From: Oscillospiraceae bacterium
GTDB taxonomy: Bacteria; Bacillota_A; Clostridia; Oscillospirales; Oscillospiraceae
Assembly (NCBI GenBank): GCA_017411665.1
Contig: JAFQPT010000323.1
Coordinates: forward strand, 1-6,044
Direction: 5' to 3'
Length of the DNA: 6,044 bases
Made by a program: the position numbers and the translations under genes. How positions within the stretch are numbered: the stretch's first letter is position 1; every line of letters begins with the position of its first letter. The notes beneath the pieces were generated by a model. It was given only the letters and a program-made list of their open reading frames with translations, ran no database searches and was not told the origin of the DNA. Positions 3,404-6,044 of this stretch are shown here, in pieces.

Positions 3404-6044
3404 ATGGGCATTTTAAATCCCGGCGATATCCGCCGTATCCTGCGCAACTCCGCCAATGAGATGCCGGTAGATGACTTCCGGCTCATCGACTCTTGGGCGG
3501 AGTATGAAGAAAGCGGCGCATCCGATAAGGAGCGCCGCCTGGAATACCTTTGCTATGAGATTGAAGTCATCAACCCGGAGACCGGGGAAACGCATCACCT
3601 GTATAAGGCGCTGAAATTCCTGCGTATCCAGCGCCTGCCTCGTGACGCCAAGCAATCCACGTCTTTGATGGACATGCACGAGCAGATACTGACCTCCGCC
3701 TATGAAAACCAGTATAACTTCACCACTGTCATTGCCAATATCATCCACCCTGTCCCCCTTGGACTCCTCTATCTCTACGGCGTGCAGGGCATAGCTGCAA
3801 CGCTGGACGAAGCGAAGGAGAAGGCGAGACGGGACTTTATCGGTCTTGCCGCCGCCGTGCAGGGCACTTACCGGGTCGCCCACTTCCGCCCCATTACAGC
3901 ACAGGAGACGGAATGGCTGCGGGAAAAAATGTTCTCCATGGACCATCTGACGATGGTACGGGGCATCCCGAAAGCCAGCAAGACCGGCGAGAACATGGGT
4001 AATAAGGGCATCGGGAATAAGAACCTCAACCCCGACTCTCAGGGTACGCTGGAGGAAATCATCACCGGCATGGTGGACTACGAGTATGTCATTCAGGTGC
4101 TCTCCACCCCCGTCTTCATGGATACCCTGAAGGCATGGCAGACAAGGACGCAGCTGGATATGACCCAGTGGAACAGCCAGCTGCAGGGTACCAAGAGCCT
4201 TTCCGCCTCCCTATCCCTGCCCATGATGTATATGGCCAATACCGGCTCCTCTCAGGGCTGGTCCCACGCCTATACGGACGCCGAAAGCATCTCTTATTCC
4301 AATGGGGAGAGCTTCACACAGGGTTATGGGGAGAGTATCGGTCACTCCCTATCCGAGACCTTTGGCCAGAGCTTTGGCCACACAGAGGGTACCAGCATCA
4401 CCGACAGCGTTTCCCTCTCCGAGTCGGATACTGTTGGCACCAGCATCGGAGAGTCCTTTGGCACCAGTAAATCCACCGGCACCAGCTTCGGTACCAACAG
4501 CTCCGTCAGCACCAATCAGTCGATATCCCACGGCACCAGTGAAAATTTCGGAACGAACGAGACTCGTGGGCAAAGCATCTCGCAGGGCCAAAGCTTAGGG
4601 CAGACAGTCGGGCAAACCGTTGGCCAGACTGTTGGACAGACCGTTGGGCAGACAGTGGGACAGACGATAGGCGTCAATCATGGCGTTTCCGTGGGTGAGT
4701 CCCAAAACGTCTCGGAAAGCCTCTCCATCGGCCACAGTGAAAGTGTGTCTCAAGGCAGCAGCGGCTCCAGCACCTGGGGAAGTTCCAACTCCGTCACCAA
4801 CTCCAGCGGCGGCAGCGCCAACGCATCCGTCAGCGGAAGTCAGGGCGTCTCCACCGGTACCAACTGGAGCGAGTCGGCGGGCGTCAATGGTAGCCAGAGC
4901 ACCACTACGGGCCAGACCCACACGGACAGTTCCTCCAGCTCCGTCAATGGCGGTATCAATGTGTTCGGCATCAATGCAGGCGGCGGAGGGAGCTGGAGCG
5001 ACAGCGATTCCACATCTGTCAGCGAATCCAACTCCAGTGGCTGGAACGCCAGCCAGAGCGTGGGTGGCAGCGTATCCCAAAACGCATCCCAGGGCTGGAG
5101 CGAATCGGCTGGCACGAACTGGTCGCAAGGCACTTCCCAATCCCAATCTACCGGCGGCAGCATTGGGTGGAACAACTCCACCGGCACAACGGACAGTGTA
5201 ACGCAGGGCACTTCTGTCGGGAGCGGCGTCAGCCAGTCGGAGAGTTTCAGCGCCAGCCAGTCGGAGAGCGTGTCCAATTCCGTTTCTAACAGCCTTTCCA
5301 ACAGTGTATCGAACAGCGTCTCCAACAGTCTGACAGAGAGCCTGACGAAGGGATATTCTGAAAGTCTCGGTGCTTCCCACTCCGTGGGCAGCAGTGATAG
5401 CGTCAGCTTCGGGTCTGGGCGCACAGAAGGAGTCTCCCAGTCTGTCAGCAATACCATCGGGGAGTCTGCCACCAGCAGCACTTCGGAATCGAAATCCCAC
5501 TCCTCCGGCATCACAACCGGCAGCAGTGTGGGACGCACCCAGTCTGTCTCTACCACGGAAAGCACCTCTGTCGGGACCAGCGACAGCACCACGCAATCCA
5601 CCAACGTCAGCACTGGAAGAAGCACCAGCAAAGGAAGTTCCCTCAGTACCGGGCAGTCCATGGGTTCCAGCGGCATGGTGTCCACAGGCACCGGCGGCAG
5701 CATGGGTCTTGGACCCTCCATCGGCTATAACAAGAGCTATCAATGGCTGGACCAGCAGGTCAAGGATATTCTGGAGCTGCTTGAGTTCCAAAATGAGCGT
5801 ATTAAGAACGCCCTGCGTGGTTCCGGCGCCTTCTATACCTACGTCTACATTGCCTGCGAGTCCCCGGACGCCCTTTCTGCGGCACAGGCCCTCGCAAAGA
5901 CTACCTGGCAGAATGATGAGGCCATGATTCAGCCCCTACAAGTCATGTATCTCAACGAGGAGGAGCAACGGCATCTGCTCTACCACTTCTCCGCCTTCTC
6001 CTCCGACGTGACACGGGTCAATGTCAATGGGGTACAGGAGTATA
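3404..6044 (+). CDS. Large protein with a 494-residue Ser-rich insert, possible VirB4/HerA-type ATPase, 3' end outside the window
   Basis: The frame is open for 880 codons and cut by the right edge. Residues 1-210 are globular, starting MGILNPGDIRR, with an alpha/beta module at about 121-176 (LLYLYGVQG, a helix with DEAKEKA, then YRVAHF and ITAQETEWL). A helical stretch (about 213-265) is followed by a transition (SLSLPMMYMANTG) into Ser/Thr/Gly/Gln/Asn-rich sequence at 281-774. After that come a charged helix (about 777-804, QVKDILELLEFQNERIKNAL) and a second alpha/beta module (810-865, FYTYVYIACES to EEEQRHLL). The two modules share a pattern, hydrophobic strand, Ala-rich helix, strand, then ExxxLL helix, as in N-terminal regions of VirB4/HerA-like ATPases. 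The ATPase core would lie beyond the window, so no Walker motif is visible and the assignment is inference. There is no signal peptide and no sorting motif in view, which argues against a surface adhesin. It sits in an operon with the membrane protein. Confidence 0.85.
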   Translation, partial: MGILNPGDIRRILRNSANEMPVDDFRLIDSWAEYEESGASDKERRLEYLCYEIEVINPETGETHHLYKALKFLRIQRLPRDAKQSTSLMDMHEQILTSAYENQYNFTTVIANIIHPVPLGLLYLYGVQGIAATLDEAKEKARRDFIGLAAAVQGTYRVAHFRPITAQETEWLREKMFSMDHLTMVRGIPKASKTGENMGNKGIGNKNLNPDSQGTLEEIITGMVDYEYVIQVLSTPVFMDTLKAWQTRTQLDMTQWNSQLQGTKSLSASLSLPMMYMANTGSSQGWSHAYTDAESISYSNGESFTQGYGESIGHSLSETFGQSFGHTEGTSITDSVSLSESDTVGTSIGESFGTSKSTGTSFGTNSSVSTNQSISHGTSENFGTNETRGQSISQGQSLGQTVGQTVGQTVGQTVGQTVGQTIGVNHGVSVGESQNVSESLSIGHSESVSQGSSGSSTWGSSNSVTNSSGGSANASVSGSQGVSTGTNWSESAGVNGSQSTTTGQTHTDSSSSSVNGGINVFGINAGGGGSWSDSDSTSVSESNSSGWNASQSVGGSVSQNASQGWSESAGTNWSQGTSQSQSTGGSIGWNNSTGTTDSVTQGTSVGSGVSQSESFSASQSESVSNSVSNSLSNSVSNSVSNSLTESLTKGYSESLGASHSVGSSDSVSFGSGRTEGVSQSVSNTIGESATSSTSESKSHSSGITTGSSVGRTQSVSTTESTSVGTSDSTTQSTNVSTGRSTSKGSSLSTGQSMGSSGMVSTGTGGSMGLGPSIGYNKSYQWLDQQVKDILELLEFQNERIKNALRGSGAFYTYVYIACESPDALSAAQALAKTTWQNDEAMIQPLQVMYLNEEEQRHLLYHFSAFSSDVTRVNVNGVQEY
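4598..4669 (+). repeat. Six tandem 12-bp units encoding GQTV x5 and GQTI
   Basis: Residues 399-422 are five GQTV tetrapeptides followed by one GQTI. No two of the six DNA units are identical. All differences except the final Val-to-Ile change are silent third-position changes, so the peptide is conserved while the DNA is not. Confidence 0.9.
5270..5329 (+). repeat. Five tandem 12-bp units encoding VSNS or LSNS
   Basis: Residues 623-642 read VSNS, VSNS, LSNS, VSNS, VSNS, followed by the related LTES. All five DNA units differ. The last serine is TCC in the first unit and AGC or AGT in the others, a switch that needs more than one base change. The four-residue spacing of Val/Leu continues to about L655. 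Confidence 0.88.

Larger units (their letters stand above)
4244..5725 (+). repeat. Ser/Thr/Gly/Gln/Asn-rich low-complexity coding region
   Basis: This covers residues 281-774 of the large protein. It is dominated by Ser, Gly, Thr, Gln and Asn with scattered Val, Ile, Leu and Phe; Cys and Pro are nearly absent. Hydrophobic residues often recur every fourth position, for example F304, Y308, I312, L316, F320, F324, then I332 and V336. Tryptophan is confined to a middle block (residues 458-589), which also contains an odd island, GGINVFGINAGGGG. Codons for the same residue vary freely, and both TCN and AGY serines are used. Long open frames appear on the opposite strand here but are side effects of this composition. 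Confidence 0.9.

Noticed and set aside
3413..3946. 177-residue minus-strand open frame opposite the start of the large protein
   Set aside because: It overlaps the well-supported plus-strand gene, has no ribosome binding site and shows no sensible domain.
4598..4669. CRISPR-like or phase-variation DNA repeat
   Set aside because: Units are only 12 bp, contiguous, in frame and different from each other in DNA, so neither spacer structure nor slippage-prone identical repeats are present.
4244..5725. Ser-rich cell-surface adhesin
   Set aside because: There is no signal peptide at 3404, the N-terminal region looks cytoplasmic, and alpha/beta sequence resumes after the Ser-rich region instead of a wall anchor.
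4595..5791. 398-residue open frame on the minus strand opposite the Ser-rich region, and a 293-residue one at 4840-5721
   Set aside because: Both are low-complexity mirrors of the Ser-rich coding strand, with no ribosome binding site or promoter. The sense frame rarely uses codons that read as stops on the opposite strand.

Overview
The window reads as one moderately GC-rich bacterial segment, most likely from a clostridial Bacillota species. Every gene has a strong AGGAG-type ribosome binding site, there is a near-consensus TTGAAT-17-TATAAT promoter, and a clostridial-style stand-alone HipA-like kinase is present. The organism call is an inference from style, not from a marker gene. No RNA genes, CRISPR array, insertion sequence or integrase are visible.

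The layout is two divergent transcription units. The left unit runs on the minus strand from a strong extended -10 promoter (2690-2718). It reads first through a 488-residue protein of unknown function (1195-2661) and then, after 54 bp, a 368-residue HipA-like serine/threonine kinase (34-1140). The kinase keeps the NxDRHxxN catalytic loop and the FDN metal-binding motif. A perfect palindrome at the very left edge (1-18) is probably the start of this unit's terminator.

The right unit runs on the plus strand. It begins after a leader with a small GAAA-capped hairpin that abuts the ribosome binding site. It encodes a 174-residue protein with four predicted membrane helices (2860-3384). After 19 bp comes a very large open frame (3404 to the window edge) of at least 880 residues. 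That protein has a globular alpha/beta N-terminal region, then about 494 residues of Ser/Thr/Gly/Gln/Asn low-complexity sequence (4244-5725), then a helical segment and a second alpha/beta module before the window cuts it off.

The membrane protein plus large-protein pair looks like part of a membrane-associated ATPase or conjugation-type apparatus (VirB4/HerA-like). No Walker motif lies inside the window, so this is inference. The most interesting object is the Ser-rich insert. It sits inside what looks like a globular protein, has a four-residue hydrophobic register in places, and contains short perfect peptide repeats (GQTV x5 plus GQTI; VSNS-type x5) whose DNA copies are all different. How the kinase unit and the membrane unit relate functionally is not shown by the sequence. 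Their head-to-head arrangement suggests one locus.
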